A DNA stretch of 64,000 nt from contig JAVHKY010000013.1 in NCBI GenBank assembly GCA_035079385.1, positions 13,824,001-13,888,000 on the forward strand. Direction: 5' to 3'. Below, piece by piece: positions 32,690 through 44,728 of the stretch. The notes beneath the pieces were generated by a model that was given only the letters and a program-made list of their open reading frames with translations, was not told the DNA's origin and ran no database searches. The translations under genes were made by a program, and so were the position numbers. The DNA is from Aspidiotus rigidus (lineage: Eukaryota > Arthropoda > Insecta > Hemiptera > Diaspididae). Each line of letters opens with the position of its first letter. Within the stretch, counting starts at the first letter, position 1.

Positions 32690-34980
32690 GTACCGATTCA
32701 TAAGAAAAATTTTTGCTTTTTCCACATGTAAAATATTTATTTTTGCGACGCGTTTCAAGCGCACTGCGTTCTTCAGGGGAAAAAATGGGAAACATGGAAG
32801 AAATGTTTTTTTTATTAATTTTGCGTAATGTCGCTACGATAAAATAAAATTACTTACCTAATTTATATTTTTAATGTTTCTTAACGCAATACCAAAAATC
32901 CTTTCAAGTTTAGACCTGTTCTATGAAAACTTCTTTGTCTAGCTCGGCAAAATATTTTCTGACTCAAAATAAGTTTTTTTTGTAGGAAAATAAATTTTCC
33001 AAAGGTTAGAAAAAAGAAATCAAAATCCGTTTTAGAGAATTTTTGAACAGAATAATATTTTTGGTCTAAAGAAGAAAAATCCAATAGATTTTTAGTTAGG
33101 TTTCTCGCAGCAGAGCTTCTTGTTTCAAAAAGAAACAAGTCTATACGTTTCAGTTGCATTCTCTCTTGTTTTTTCCTTTTTACTGCTACATAACTGAAAT
33201 TTGTTTTTTCATTTTTTTATTTTTTGGATCTATAGTTTTTTTTTTCTTCTACCAAAATCTAGAGCTCAAGACTTTTCTACATCAAAATATGAAAATCATC
33301 TTTTCTTCACTCAACATCAGAACTTGAGAGATTTGCTTCTTTTTGCTTGTTAAAATCCAAAATATTGAAGTACCCCTGCAAATAATCATAGGATAACTGT
33401 TCCTAGCCAAAATAATGATAAACAACTGAAGAAAATGAGATACAATTGCTCAAAAATTATTATATGTAATAATCTTCACAGTTGTAGAATACATGCCGTA
33501 GTTATATCACATTTTCAGACCTTTTTGAAGACTGTAGAAAATTTTGAAAAGTACCATGCAAAAATAAAACTCGCCAAGACTGAACAGAAATTCACAAAGT
33601 GCTATGCAACAATAAAAATAGTCCATTTGTTAAAGAAAAAGAGTGACGCGAAAAAAGAAAAACAAAAAGCACAAAATGTCTGGGAAATCAGCAATAAATC
33701 AATCAGCACAATCATCACAGATTCACAGAACAAGGAGCACAACTAGTGCCTACCTGAAGTAGAAAACCATAAAAGTTGCTCATTGTAGTTCAACAAAATC
33801 CACTTTTCTGCAAATGTTTTGTTTTTTATCTTCTCCCGGGAATCACAATCCACTTATCATCAAAAAAAATTTGGTAGGGGTCAAAAAATGATGTATTTAA
33901 CGTGTAGAATCCAAATTGCAGACAATTTCCAGTCAGGATTCCCGTTTGAAAATTACAGGTCAAAAATTTCATTCCTGAGAACTTGCCAACACTGGCTACC
34001 ATTGCCTGCGAGTGGTGTGAAAACAAACATTTTTTTGTTTTATGCTCTGCGTTACTCAGTACCGTAGTTTTGCAGCTAGTGAACCTACTACCTTTTCTAG
34101 TGTACTATTCGGACCAGTCATCCACTAGGAGCGTTACAATCGGTAAAATTTAAACGGCAGCAGGTAATTTTCCTGTATAAAAGTTCAATGAGTAATCTCA
34201 AACTAACTTGGGAATGAAACAATTTAGGAGAAAAACAAAGAGAACAAAATTTGTAGATCTTGGAAACCGTCTGCCCTTCTCCAGCACCACCCATCAATTT
34301 TCCCATTATCGAAACAGCGAACGACACCAGAAGCAACTTGTGAAATGAAACTTCCCGGAGAAATTTCTTTTTTCTCGCCCCTCTGAAGTTTTATTTGGCA
34401 TAATAAATAGGAAAAAGGAAAAATGTGCTTCTTCGCGGAAAAATTCTCTAATGAACAAACTTTGTGCATTTTCCCACAGTTCAATGCGTTCTAAACGCAC
34501 TGCGTTCTTCTTTGGGAACAAAATATTAGAAAATGTGGGCGAAGGCAAAAAAAAATTTTCGATCAGTTTCGCGTGGTAGGAACGAATTTCATAAACAGGA
34601 TCTTTTCATGTCATCGCGATAAAATCAAATTTCTTATTAAATAATTAATCGATAGTAGGTGTTTGTCAAACCTTCCTTTTTTTTCTATAATGATTTTTTT
34701 CCAAGTGGGTACTCTTGATCATATTTCAAACATTCGCGAATTTCTCGCTCATCTTACGTAAGAAAAATAAGGGATATACTTTTGCGCTATGCAATAAATT
34801 TTGTTCTGGAACTAGAGTTAGCTCCCGTCCTCAAAAAAAAAAAATCGATGAAAATATAGATAGTGGTGTGATTTGAATAATACAAGCGAGCGAAATTAGA
34901 AGAGAGATGGTATAACTCAATTCAACTTAATCGCAGCTTGTATTTTCTAATCTCTCTCCCAAAGACAATGAAGGCACAAG
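32690..34980. other. Repeat-rich spacer
   Basis: 32690-33740 aligns with 14690-15120, 35610-36600 and 53020-53950. 34030-34140 matches 37320-37440 (GCTCTGCGTTAC and AGGAGCG(T/C)TAC). The reverse ORFs at 34118-34548 overlap each other in different frames and are not conserved. No gene supported. Confidence 0.5.
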
Positions 34981-35297
34981 CTAATCTCAAAATCCATACT
35001 CCTATAGCTTGGTAGCCAAAATTTTCAAGTTAGCCAGGAAACATGGTTCAAAGTTTCCGACTCGAAAATAGCTGATCATCGAATCCTTTTTCAAGTTCCT
35101 CCGAGTTATGCATTTGTACACGTTTGAAAAAAAAATCTAGCTTTCAATATTTTGTAGTTTCATTCCTAGTCTTCTGTTTTATGGTGACTAGAAATGTATG
35201 GTACAAAACTGACGTGCCCTATAAGATGTTTATTCAAGTGTCTGACTTTTATTTTCCTTACGTACTCAAAAACAATCCCCTTGTTCTTGTACAATTC

Positions 35298-35412
35298 AGT
35301 CAGTCCTGCAAATCGATCATACAGAAGTTCACCATTGCCTCTAAAAACTACTAGTAATTTTATTCTGCTCAGAATTCTATCATCTTGTTCGGCGTTGATC
35401 TCTTCAGACCAG
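35298..35412 (+). other. Noncoding exon 0 (5' UTR) of peptide gene D
   Basis: Initiator ATTCAGTCAGTCCTGCAAAT, then CGATCATACAGAAGTTCACC, and the end TCTTCAGACCAG|GTGAAC. Exon 1 lies 2.5 kb downstream. No ATG. Confidence 0.5.
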
Positions 35413-37935
35413 GTGAACATATTTTTTTGTAATTCTTATTAGTATGATTTTTGATACATAGTATTTTAAAAAGTAAGAAAAAAAAAATTTGAGGCCTCAA
35501 AAGACGAATATTGAAATAATATCAGTTTCAACTAAAATGAATTTTATGCGGAATTGTGTTTCCTTTGCACCTTTGCGTAGTTTTATTTTGCAAATTAAAT
35601 GAAAAAAATGGGGGCGATTGTTTTTTGTAAAAATGTATCGATTAAGTAATAGAAAAAACTGTTTGCTTTTTTCCACATTTAAAATGTTTATTTTTGCGAC
35701 GTATTTCAAAAGCACTGCGTTCTACATACAGAAAAAAATGGGAAATATGGAAGGAGGAAAGAAAAGTTTTTTATTCAATAATTTTGCCTCATGTCGCTGC
35801 TATAAAATAAAATGACTTACCTAGTTCATATTTAATAACAAAAAACCATTTCCATTAGAATTTGTTCTAACAAAACTTCTTACTTTAGCTCAGTGAAACA
35901 TTTTCTGACTCAAAATGAATAATTGATTTGCTCATCACTTTTTTGTAGGAAAATAAATATTCTAAATGTTAGAGAAAAGAAATCAAAATTTGTTTTTGAG
36001 AATTTTTGAACAGAATAATCTTTTTGGTGAAAAAGTGAAATTCTAAAGAGAAAAAAATCCATTTGATTTTTAGTCAGATTTCTCTCAGCAAGGTTTCTTG
36101 TTTCAAAAAGAAACAAGTTTGTGCACCTCAGTTGCTGGGTCTCTAGTTTCTTCTTTTTTATAATATTGACTGCTACATATAACGGAAATTTTTTTCTTCA
36201 TTTTTTTTTTTTTTAAAGATCTAGAGTTTTTTCTTCTACCAAGATCTAGAGCTCTTTCTACATCAAAATATGAAAACCAGGCGATCTACTTTTTTTTTTT
36301 CACTTAGATCTAGAACCTGAGAGATTTGGTTCGTTTTGGCTTGTTAAGATCCAAAAGGTTGAAGTAGCCCTGTAGATAATCATAATGTGTAGGATAAGTG
36401 TTCCCAGCCAAAATAATGATAGACAACTGAAGAAAATGTGATACAATCGATCAAAAAGTATAATAATAATTTTCAGAGTTGTAGAATATTATGTCGTAGG
36501 TATATCATCGTTTCAGACCTTTTCGCAGACTGTAGAAAAATCTGAAAAATACCATGCAAAAATAAAACTCACCAGGAATGCACAGAAATCCTCAAAATGC
36601 TATCTAAAAATTAAAAATCTTATTTGCCAAAAAAGGGGAGTGACGTCACAACCTAACTTAGACGTTTTGGTATTTGCGCAGCAACTTTTCTCGCGTTGTA
36701 AAGTACCAGAAGGTCTAATTTATGTTAGGACTTCACTCCTGTTTTTCAACAAATGGACTCTATAAGTGATGCAGAATATTATCACGAGTTGTGACGTCTT
36801 AACTCATCTTTTAGTAGGAAACTTTATTATTTTTGAGGCTCTTATAATGTAAAAAAAAAAAAAAAAAGTTTCCTACGAAGGAGTGGGTTTACGCACAAAT
36901 TGTTAAACTTTGTTGGCTAACAATATAGAACACTAGAAGAGGTAGTTAGTTTACCATTTCAAAACACATTCCATTAATTCAAAACCATCCACTCAACATT
37001 ATTTTAGCGCTAGTGCTGCGTTCTTGTAATGCAAGGTCAGAACGGGCTGCAGAAACAAGTTTTATACTTTTACATGTGCTCTTATGGAAAATGATCCCTC
37101 ATCAGCGATTTTCTCTGAAAGTATGCATTAAAAGAAACATGTCAGTGGTGAACTTGAAGAAAATTTTCTATTCTTTAAATTGTTTTCTCATACATTTTTC
37201 ATCAAAATGTATATTTCTTGAGAAAATAGCTCTTAAAGGGTAACTCTCCATAACAGCCTATGTAAAAGTATGAAACCTAAAAGTATTACCAGTGCAGCTT
37301 TGAATGCGCGGCGTAAAAATTAATATTTTGTTTTGCGCTCTGCGTTACAAGGTAGTTTTGAAGGAGTGAGCTTACTACTTCTTCTTATTGTTATACTATT
37401 TGCTTCTGTAAGCTCCGCCAGGAGCGCTACCAAGCACTACTTTTTACATGGTGAAAACATGATACAGACCATTTGCATGACACAGCAGATTTGTATATGT
37501 ATTCCATTTGTTTCAAAAAGTTGAAATGGAGACCTAAATCAGTAAAATGAATTTCGCGTCATCATTTGTATATTTCACTTTTCAAACAATTAAGGAGAAC
37601 AAAGCATCTAATGAGCAAGAAAAAGTGAATGCAGTGAATTGTCGGAAAATTCACTTTCCTCGCCTATCATTAAAGAAAAATAAAGTCGTACATATTTGCC
37701 TTTCTTGAGCTGGACCAGGGCCAAAGTGGGTTCATAACGGGAGGGAAACTGAAAGGTTGCCTTTTGAAACGTAGAACGGGTACCAACTACAGACTTCTCA
37801 AAATGACCGAAAACTTTCAACTATGTAACTATCTTCATCAATGTATCGTTCTATTCCTAAATTAGTTCATCATTATTTTGTAAAATTAATTATGGATTTG
37901 ACTGAATTGAATTTAAATTGTCTTGATTTGACAGT
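35413..37935 (+). other. Intron 0 of gene D
   Basis: 35415-36620 belongs to the intron 0 repeat family. 36641 carries TGACGTCA, and the second and third sites present in B are mutated here (GGACTTCA, TGACGTCT). 36840-37550 holds an A tract and a TTTTGCGCTCTGCGTTAC block also found at 34030. 37620-37900 is the conserved pre-exon-1 block (GTGAATTGTCGGAAAATTCA to CATCAATGTATCG). Confidence 0.5.
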
Positions 37936-38826
37936 ATGATATCAGTCAAGCTTTACGCATTCTTCTGCCTACTCATAGCGAGCTTTTTGACTACATTTGT
38001 CATTGCACAGTAAGTACGCGCATATTTTATCAACATTAAAAAGGGAAAATAAAACCATGAAACATTTTGGTAAAAAATGAATATTTGTGGGTGTAAAATA
38101 CGTATGCTCGAAAGGAATGGGATTAAAAGAGATCTACCTACAACAGTAATATTGTCTCATCTGCGGTAAAAAGATGATAGCCAATTTCCAGACCGAAGGG
38201 TAAAGGCCATGTTGAGGAATTGTGTTTAATAGAGAGAGGAGGTAATCGAGAAGGCTGAGGTGGAGTTTTTTTTAGTGTGGAGGCATGGATGTCGTTAGGG
38301 CCAAGGTTGCGTGTCCAAGATTTTTGTAGAGGCCGACATGCGGTTCAGATGAGGATTTAGAGAGGTTGGAAGCAGGGGTGAGGTCAGCAAAATCAAAAGT
38401 GATAGGGATGAATGAGGTGATTCATATCAATCACCTCTTTTCCTGTTTATATTTACAATTTCTTTGTGGAAGATGCGCCCTCTCAAACTTCATCGATTAT
38501 TTTCTGACTTTATATAGTCTGCAAAGAGCGCGCCTACTTTCTTCTAACTAATCCCCATCAAAGTTGATTTTCTCCATAAATGAGATTGCGAATTTAACCT
38601 CAATGAAAAATTAACCAAAAAAATCGGGTGGGCGCCGGCAGGTACCTCTAACTTTTATTTGATCTAAAGATGAGATAGATGGGAGCATAATAAGATCTAA
38701 ATGGCATTATGATAGACAATTGGAATACAATGATTGATTTCTCTCCGATTTTTCAGAACGGACGATGAAGAACCAGGAGCTAAACGGAGAAAATTGGATG
38801 AAAGCGGAAAATACACTTCTGGTTGA
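37936..38826 (+). CDS. Short secreted peptide, array copy D
   Basis: Coding exons 37936-38009 and 38757-38826 encode 47 residues. The signal peptide reads MISVKLYAF, a hydrophobic core, then TFVIAQ. The mature part reads TDDEEPGAKRRKLDESGKYT and then SG before TGA, 3 nt ahead of the exon end (TTA|GTAAGT at 38830). It is the shortest mature form in the KRRKLDE group. PGAKRRKLD is strikingly close to the c-Myc nuclear localisation signal. The coding part is intact, but the downstream transcript is split by the 10.3 kb insertion at 39126-49458, so the last exon lies at 49521. Expression and polyadenylation may differ from its sisters. Confidence 0.62.
38170..38400 (-). pseudogene. LINE reverse-transcriptase fragment in intron 1 of gene D
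   Basis: Homologous to 55880-56110 in copy E (CCAATTTCCAGA(C/T)CGAAGG, GGAGGCATGGATGTCGTTA type, GATTTTTGTAGAGGCCGA). It is shorter than in E, and B keeps only the last part (17570-17620). Recognised as LINE through the E copy. Confidence 0.45.
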
Positions 38827-38884
38827 TTAGTAAGTGAATTGGATGTGTGTAGGAATTTTCAATTTCAAGGATTGAATGCGGGTG

Positions 38885-39010
38885 AATTGATAGACCGTTG
38901 TGCGAGCCAAATTTCCCTTATTGAATGCGTTAAATGGATCCCGGAGGTCCTCTGTGCCAATAATCAACGTCATCACGATAAATTATGTCCTTTACGACTA
39001 AGCGGCTTTA
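38885..39010 (+). pseudogene. Exon-3-like ORF of copy D, shifted
   Basis: GTGCGAGCCAAATTTCCCTT aligns with the start in B, but a 1-bp deletion follows. After it, the family frame resumes as ECVKWIPEVLCANNQRHHD. Several conserved residues of KWVRKILCA are changed. It looks like the most decayed exon-3 copy. Confidence 0.4.
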
Positions 39011-39487
39011 TAGAAGTACGAAAAGCACAGAACTTGCCCCTACAGAACACAACACTTGCAACAGCCCTAAGTGCACGATCATATCTCCTTGATATTTTGA
39101 AGAAAAATTACTCGCTAGAAGAATTGAGCCCTTCTTTTCAAGAAGGGCGTAAGTCGAAAAAACGCATTTTGAGAAACACTAATTTTAAAGTTTGGAACGC
39201 TGGTAAGAAGCGTAGAGAAATCAGAATGTGATAAAGTGTGGTTAGTGCACAGGCCGCATCGATCATCTTCCAATCCCCACCTACTACCCGTCCAAAGAGC
39301 GTAATTTAAAAACAAGACACTGTTTCCCGCAAAATACCACTTACGCCCTTTTTGAAAAGACTCGCCCTTCTTGAAAAACTCATAGCTGGACCATTTGGGA
39401 AAAGCATAATACGCCACGTCGCGTCTCCGGCTTGTTTTCATCACGTGACCTGCGATGAGAAGAGTGGGGGAAAGGTCATTGCCCATA

Positions 39488-39702
39488 GGGCTTTTCCAGT
39501 AATCCAAATTGCATATGTATTCTCCTACGTGTTATCGACTTGGTAGTATTTCTAACATTGCTCATTTGCTCTTATGAGTGTTGCTGGATTACATACTTAT
39601 TTTCATTCTGGGGTAGTTTGCCATAACAGCAATGTTAGAAATAATACCAACTCGATGACACGTAGGAGAATACGTATGCAATTTGGAATACTGGAAAAGC
39701 CC
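39488..39702. repeat. Long hairpin, arms of about 75 bp
   Basis: GGGCTTTTCCAGTAATCCAA (39488) is mirrored by TTGGAATACTGGAAAAGCCC (ending 39702). Arms also share CTCCTACGTG and GGTA(G)TATTTCTAACATTGCT. The loop is about 65 bp. Probably a MITE inside the 10.3 kb insertion. Confidence 0.7.
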
Positions 39703-40133
39703 TATTATTATGTGGACTGCGCTAGCGTGAATAAAACGACCAAAAAAAGCGTCCACATATGTGATAAGGAATTCTGTATGCGGCACTGACCATGCCTATT
39801 GGGATTTAAACTTAGAGTTGGGGAGTTGGTAGCCCTGACGATATTCACCCAGACCGATCAATGCTTTTTAAATGAAGAAATTTCACGCACCATAATCAAT
39901 AGGATATCAGTTTTTAAAGCAAATAGAAGCTTAAATTTTGTAATCTGTATCATCAACATTAAACACAAAAAAAAAATTGTAGCAATAAATGATATAGGCC
40001 TATTGACAAAATAACCGTTGATTGAAAATCAATGTATGAACGTATATAAATTCTCTGATTCACCCTTTCAGTAGCGCTCTCTAGTGTAGGTTTAAACTCC
40101 AATAGATCGATTTTTCATGACGTCACAACCAGG

Positions 40134-40563
40134 GATGGTTACGTTCATGAACGCGTTCACTCGTTCACGTTCATTGAAAAAAATGAACGTGAACGGAATG
40201 AACGGCATAAAAAAGAGAACTGAACGGAATGAACGCGTTCATTTCACTTGTTTTAATCCTGCGCTTTTGATAGTTTAAATCAATACATAAACGATAAGAA
40301 AAGTCTTTGTAGTAGGACTGCAGGTACCCTAGTAAAAAGTAGAAACTCAACTGTTAACATTTGAAGAAGTAATTATGTGAAAAAGTGAAAAAAATATAGA
40401 AATTTGAAAATGAACGTGAAAAAACACGTTCATAAAATGAACGTGCATTTTTTAGACGTTCACGTTCACGGAAAAAAATGAACGTGAACTTTTTGGACGT
40501 TCACGTTCACAGAAAAGAATGAACGTGAACTTCAGTTCAAGTTCATGAACGTAACCATCCCTG
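40134..40563. mobile_element. hAT-type MITE rich in TGAACG repeats, 430 bp
   Basis: Exact 8-bp duplication GTCACAAC (40126-40133 and 40564-40571). Terminal inverted repeats begin CAGGGATGGTTACGTTCATG. The interior is dense in TGAACG/CGTTCA motifs on both strands. The termini and 8-bp duplication fit hAT. No ORF. Confidence 0.88.
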
Positions 40564-40785
40564 GTCACAACACTGATACCTGTGGACAGTACCCAATAAG
40601 AAGAACATCAGCTTCCAGCGGCTCGATGATATGATTCCCATAAGAATAACATAGGAACATTTTGGTCATTCATCAGTACTTCAAAATGAAAGAAAAGTTA
40701 AGAATAAAAAGTGAATTTTCACACACAGGAAATCGTGAATACCAACTTTTTATTCTTAACTTTTCTTCTATTTTGAAGTACTGAT

Positions 40786-40960
40786 TGTCCGCTATTCCGC
40801 TTTATAACCGTATACCAAAGCATGCTCACATAGATAATAACAAGATCGTCGTCGTTTGCACTCATGGAGGTAGCGGTTATACCGAGTTGTAGGGTAAACA
40901 CGGGTTTTGGGACGAGTGGTCGATGCTAGTAAGGTGGGGACGGTAGTACCACCGTTGACA
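40786..40960 (-). repeat. Copia 3' LTR
   Basis: 175 bp, identical to the 5' LTR except for one extra C (TTATACCGAG against TTATACGAG). Confidence 0.92.
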
Positions 40961-41011
40961 CCCCCTCCCAGCGACTCGAGTCCACTTTGCTTTTTTTTTT
41001 TTTTTTTTCAT

Positions 41012-41195
41012 GTTTAGCGCACAGAAACAAAGTTTCTTCTATTGCTACTCTCTTCTTTAACTCATCATTGAAAAGTACATTTGCACACAGAAACAAAGTT
41101 TCTTCTTGCTACGTCAAGTCTTTATTAATACAAGAGTACTGTTTGTAACAAAGTATATTAAAGATAGCTCACAGAAACAAAGTTTCTTCTAGCTT
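41012..41195. repeat. Three palindromic repeats in the Copia 3' region
   Basis: CACAGAAACAAAGTTTCTTC occurs at about 41015, 41085 and 41169. Each holds an AGAAACTTTGTTTCT-type palindrome able to fold in RNA. They lie between the pol stop and the polypurine tract. Confidence 0.8.
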
Positions 41196-41321
41196 CTGTA
41201 AAGTTAATACTGTATATGTCGTTGATTCATAAATAAATACACTTATGAGTACCTACATCACTATATCACTATTATACATATCATTTATTGGCCATAAGTT
41301 ATCTCTCTCAGGTTTAGTTGC

Positions 41322-42437
41322 TTATTGGTTCTTTTTAGATGACCTCAGCAGACTGTCCCTGCAATAGACAAAGGGCTGTTGCGGGAGCGGCTTTGTTAAA
41401 ATATCGGCCAGCTGTTTGTCTGTGCCAACTTGTTCAATTCTCATCAAGTTCTCAGAAATATATTCTCTTATCTTAAGGTATCTTATTTCCATATGTTTGA
41501 CTTTTCCTTTCCCAACTCTTGTTGAGGCTTGTTGCAATGCTGCAAAGTTGTCTTCATAAAGAGTAGCAGGAAAAGTGTTAATCTTCAGAGTTTCTTTCGT
41601 CAGGTATCCTAAATATAATACTTCTTGGGCAGCCTCATTGAGAGCAATGAGTTCAGCCTCGCTTGTATGTGATGCTATACTCCTTTGGAGGCGGGAGCAC
41701 CAAGTCACAGGAGTCTCAAATAGTCGCACTACAAATCCTGAGGTAGATCTGCGAGTAACGTCTCCTGCATGGTCCGCATCAACATAGGCATCAAGTATAC
41801 CTGGCAGACATGCTTCTTCATTAGGAAAGATATTATCCAGTTTAGGACACATGATTCCATAGTGAGGAGTTAGGGATAAATAGTGAAGAACACGCTGGGC
41901 AAGTGTCCAATGGAGTGCTGTTGGTTGAGTTTGGAATCGTGCTAAATAATGTATTGAAAAACTAAGATCAGGTCTAGTATAGTTTGCAAGAAAAATTAAG
42001 GCACCAATAACTTGGCGGTATGGGAAAGATTCTTGGTTAAGTAGGGCTATTTTCTTATGATCAGAAAGTTGTGGCATTGGGTTAGAAGACCACATTGAAA
42101 CGTGCAAATTTGAGTTGTTAGCAATATAGTATTGGTTAACAACCGCTTTTGCATAGGACTTTTGATGAAGAAAAAGCTGATTCTCATGTTTCTCAATTTC
42201 AATCCCAACAAAGGTTTTTGGAAAACCTAAGTCTTTTATCTCATATCGCTGTGATAAAGCTTCAAGTGTTTGATTCATACCAACCTTATCATTACCAGTT
42301 AGCATGAAATCATCAACAAATGTGAGTATGATCGTAATGAGACCTGTATCCCACTTTGTGTACATACAAGGTTCTCGATTGGATTTCGAGTGAAGTTGAG
42401 TGATTTTAGGAAAGAATCTATTTCTCGATTGAAGCAA
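41322..42437 (-). pseudogene. Copia pol: reverse transcriptase end and RNase H
   Basis: Reads TFVDDFMLTGNDK (the catalytic VDD box), then the YRQVIGALIFLANYTRPDLS and HWTLAQRVLHYL blocks, and ends with RNase H (YVDADHAGD, SEAELIALNEAAQE, LYEDNFAA, HMEIRYLKIRE, LADILTKPL). The stop is at 41322. The upstream part lies in another frame, with the break near 42385-42400, so this copy cannot make one continuous polyprotein unless the break is a sequencing error. Confidence 0.85.
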
Positions 42438-43372
42438 ATAGGTGCTATATCAAGCCCATATAAAGCCTTATTGAGCTTGCATGCAAATTTCTTTGAGTCT
42501 GAATCAATTCCCTGGGGAATTGAAACGTATTTCTCTCGATCAATTTTCCCATTTAGGAAGGCATTATCAAAATCAATCTGTTTCATATCCCAACCAAATT
42601 TTGACGCTACCACAAACATCCATCTTATTGAAGTTGCTGAAGGTGTGGGTGAGGCTGTCTCAAGTTTTGAGGCTTTATCCTTATCTCTACACCCTATAGC
42701 TACTAATCTCGCTTTATAAGTTCCATTTGATTTGATAGAAAATATCCATTTCAACGGAATCACCTGTTTCCCTTTAGGTCTAGGGACAATGTCCCAGACT
42801 TTGTATCTTGCCATCGCATCCATTTCTTTCTTTATGGCCAGTAGCCATTTTTCTGCATCGGGACCATTAACTGCCTGCTTATAGGTAAGTTTTTGGTCCT
42901 GATGAGCTGTGAATATATTTTTATCAAATTCACCAAAATGATCATATCTCATCTTCAGCATATTGATACGGATATCATTTGCATCATCATCCCAGTCATA
43001 CTCAATTTCTTCTTCTATTTCTTGAACAGGCTCCTCTACGGTAGAGTCACCTTGTTCATCATTTAAGACGTCACAATGTGACTCTTCGCCCCCTCCATTT
43101 GAGGAAAGGTTCTCTATAGGAATAGAATTGGAACATGTACAGGGAGTGGATGTTCTTTCAAGATCAGAAAATAGATTTTTAAGAAGTTCAAGGTTTTCTT
43201 TGGATGGAAAATCATCTTTGAAAAGACAATTTTCATTTATCGACACATTGCAAACCTCATCAATTTTCTTAGTTTTGGGATCAAAAACTCTGTAACCTGT
43301 GTTAGTGAATCCCACTAAATAACAAGGATTTGATCGCTTCACAAATTTTTCTACCAGATGGTACAGTCTCAT
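42299..43372 (-). pseudogene. Copia pol: integrase end and first half of reverse transcriptase
   Basis: Contains the post-integrase acidic linker and then the classical Copia RT entry, NGPDAEKWLLAIKKEMDA, VWDIVPRPKGKQVIPLKW, KARLVAIGCRD and QIDFDNAFLNGKI. It ends after SLNFTRN, where the frame changes. The upstream break, near 43345-43360, falls in an A5 homopolymer. Confidence 0.85.
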
Positions 43373-44675
43373 CTAACACATTAACCAGTGAGCCAAATAT
43401 TCTTATTTGACTAACATCAGGTTTCTTATTAAAGAATTTCTCATATGGAGTCCTAAAGTTCAAAGCTGAATGGGGTGTTCTATTATATAACCAACAAGCA
43501 GTTTCAATAGCTATACCCCACATGTTCTCTGGTATTCCTGATTGTATCAGGAGTGCTCTCCCTCGTTGAGTCAACGTTTCTTGAACCCTCTCTACCAGAC
43601 CGTTATGCTGATGGCAATACGGCTCTGCAGGGTCTGTCTTCACATCATATTTATCTAGAATTTCGGAAGTTGCATAGGATAAAAATTCGGGAGCATTGTC
43701 ACATCGCAGGAGATTGAATTGACCAGGTGTTGGATATTTTGCTCGAAGATACCGATAGGCTTCATTCAAATAAGTGGGGATCTCACTTCTTGACTTCATA
43801 GGGAAAACCTGTAGGAATCGGGAATAGTCATCAATCACAGAATGTATATAACGATTCTTATCAGGGTATGTTACTGGAGTGATTGGACCTACTACATCAG
43901 TATGTACCACTTCACCCACTCTCGTTGCTCTTTCTCTATCTTTTTGAAATGATTTTCGTTTCATTTTTGCACAAGCGCATTCATTACAATTTGCAATTGA
44001 GGCAGTAGGGATCAGATCTCCAATGCCGTCAGCTGCATATCTCAGATGACTCAGATAGTTGGCAGAAATATGGCCCATACAACGATGCCATAAATTGCCT
44101 TCATTCTTAAGAAGTTGGATTTTCTCAGGTGATAATTTTCGCTTAAGTTTTCGTTGATTATTACGACGAATAACTTTTAGACAATTAATTATCTCTTTAT
44201 TTTTCTTGACAGATTCAGAATGAGATTTAGGATTACAAGTAGAAAAAGAAGTTATTTTCTTATCATCAATATAGGCGTCAATACGATAAAGATTCTTTTC
44301 TGTTTTGAGGAGAGCGAGTTCTCGATTCAGAGTCCTGGAATAAATACAACCAGAATTTATATCAAGGAGAAAGAATGTTTCAAATTGTACATTAAATTTG
44401 TGACAGCTTAGAACAAAATCTGAGATTTCAGGAACGTGTTGGACATCAAGAATAGTAATAGGAGTATATTCATTTTCAAATTTAAGGAGCAGAGGTAACT
44501 CACCACCACCAATAGAAAAACATTCAATACTAGAGAGAGCTGTTTTCACTGGTTTAGGTGTCTTAAATCTCTTATAATTGACTAAGAGTTCACAGTCATA
44601 TACTATATGATGTGACGCAGCAGAGTCAGTTAGTAGTGATATGGTTCTCTTAAAATTCTCATGAATGTTACACAA
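43302..44675 (-). pseudogene. Copia pol: protease and integrase
   Basis: Aspartic protease motif LLTDSAASHHI, then the integrase zinc-binding HHCC (HRCMGHIS...CNECACAK) and catalytic core with HTDVVGP, RCDNAPEFL and GLVERVQ providing the D, D and E residues. It also has the NMWGIAIETACWLYNRTPH block usual for Copia. The frame is lost just after VLDETVPSGRK. Confidence 0.9.
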
Positions 44676-44728
44676 ATTCTCATTTGTACCTGATTTCTTT
44701 GTCCCTTTTAATTTAGGGCAATCTTTTG

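Noticed and set aside
33435..33746. 103-codon forward ORF
   Set aside because: The same repeat at 36440, 53810 and 60080 is frame-broken, so this is a chance open frame in noncoding repeat DNA.
34118..34548. Three overlapping reverse ORFs of 72-86 codons
   Set aside because: Different frames of the same repeat, no domain, not conserved at 37320.
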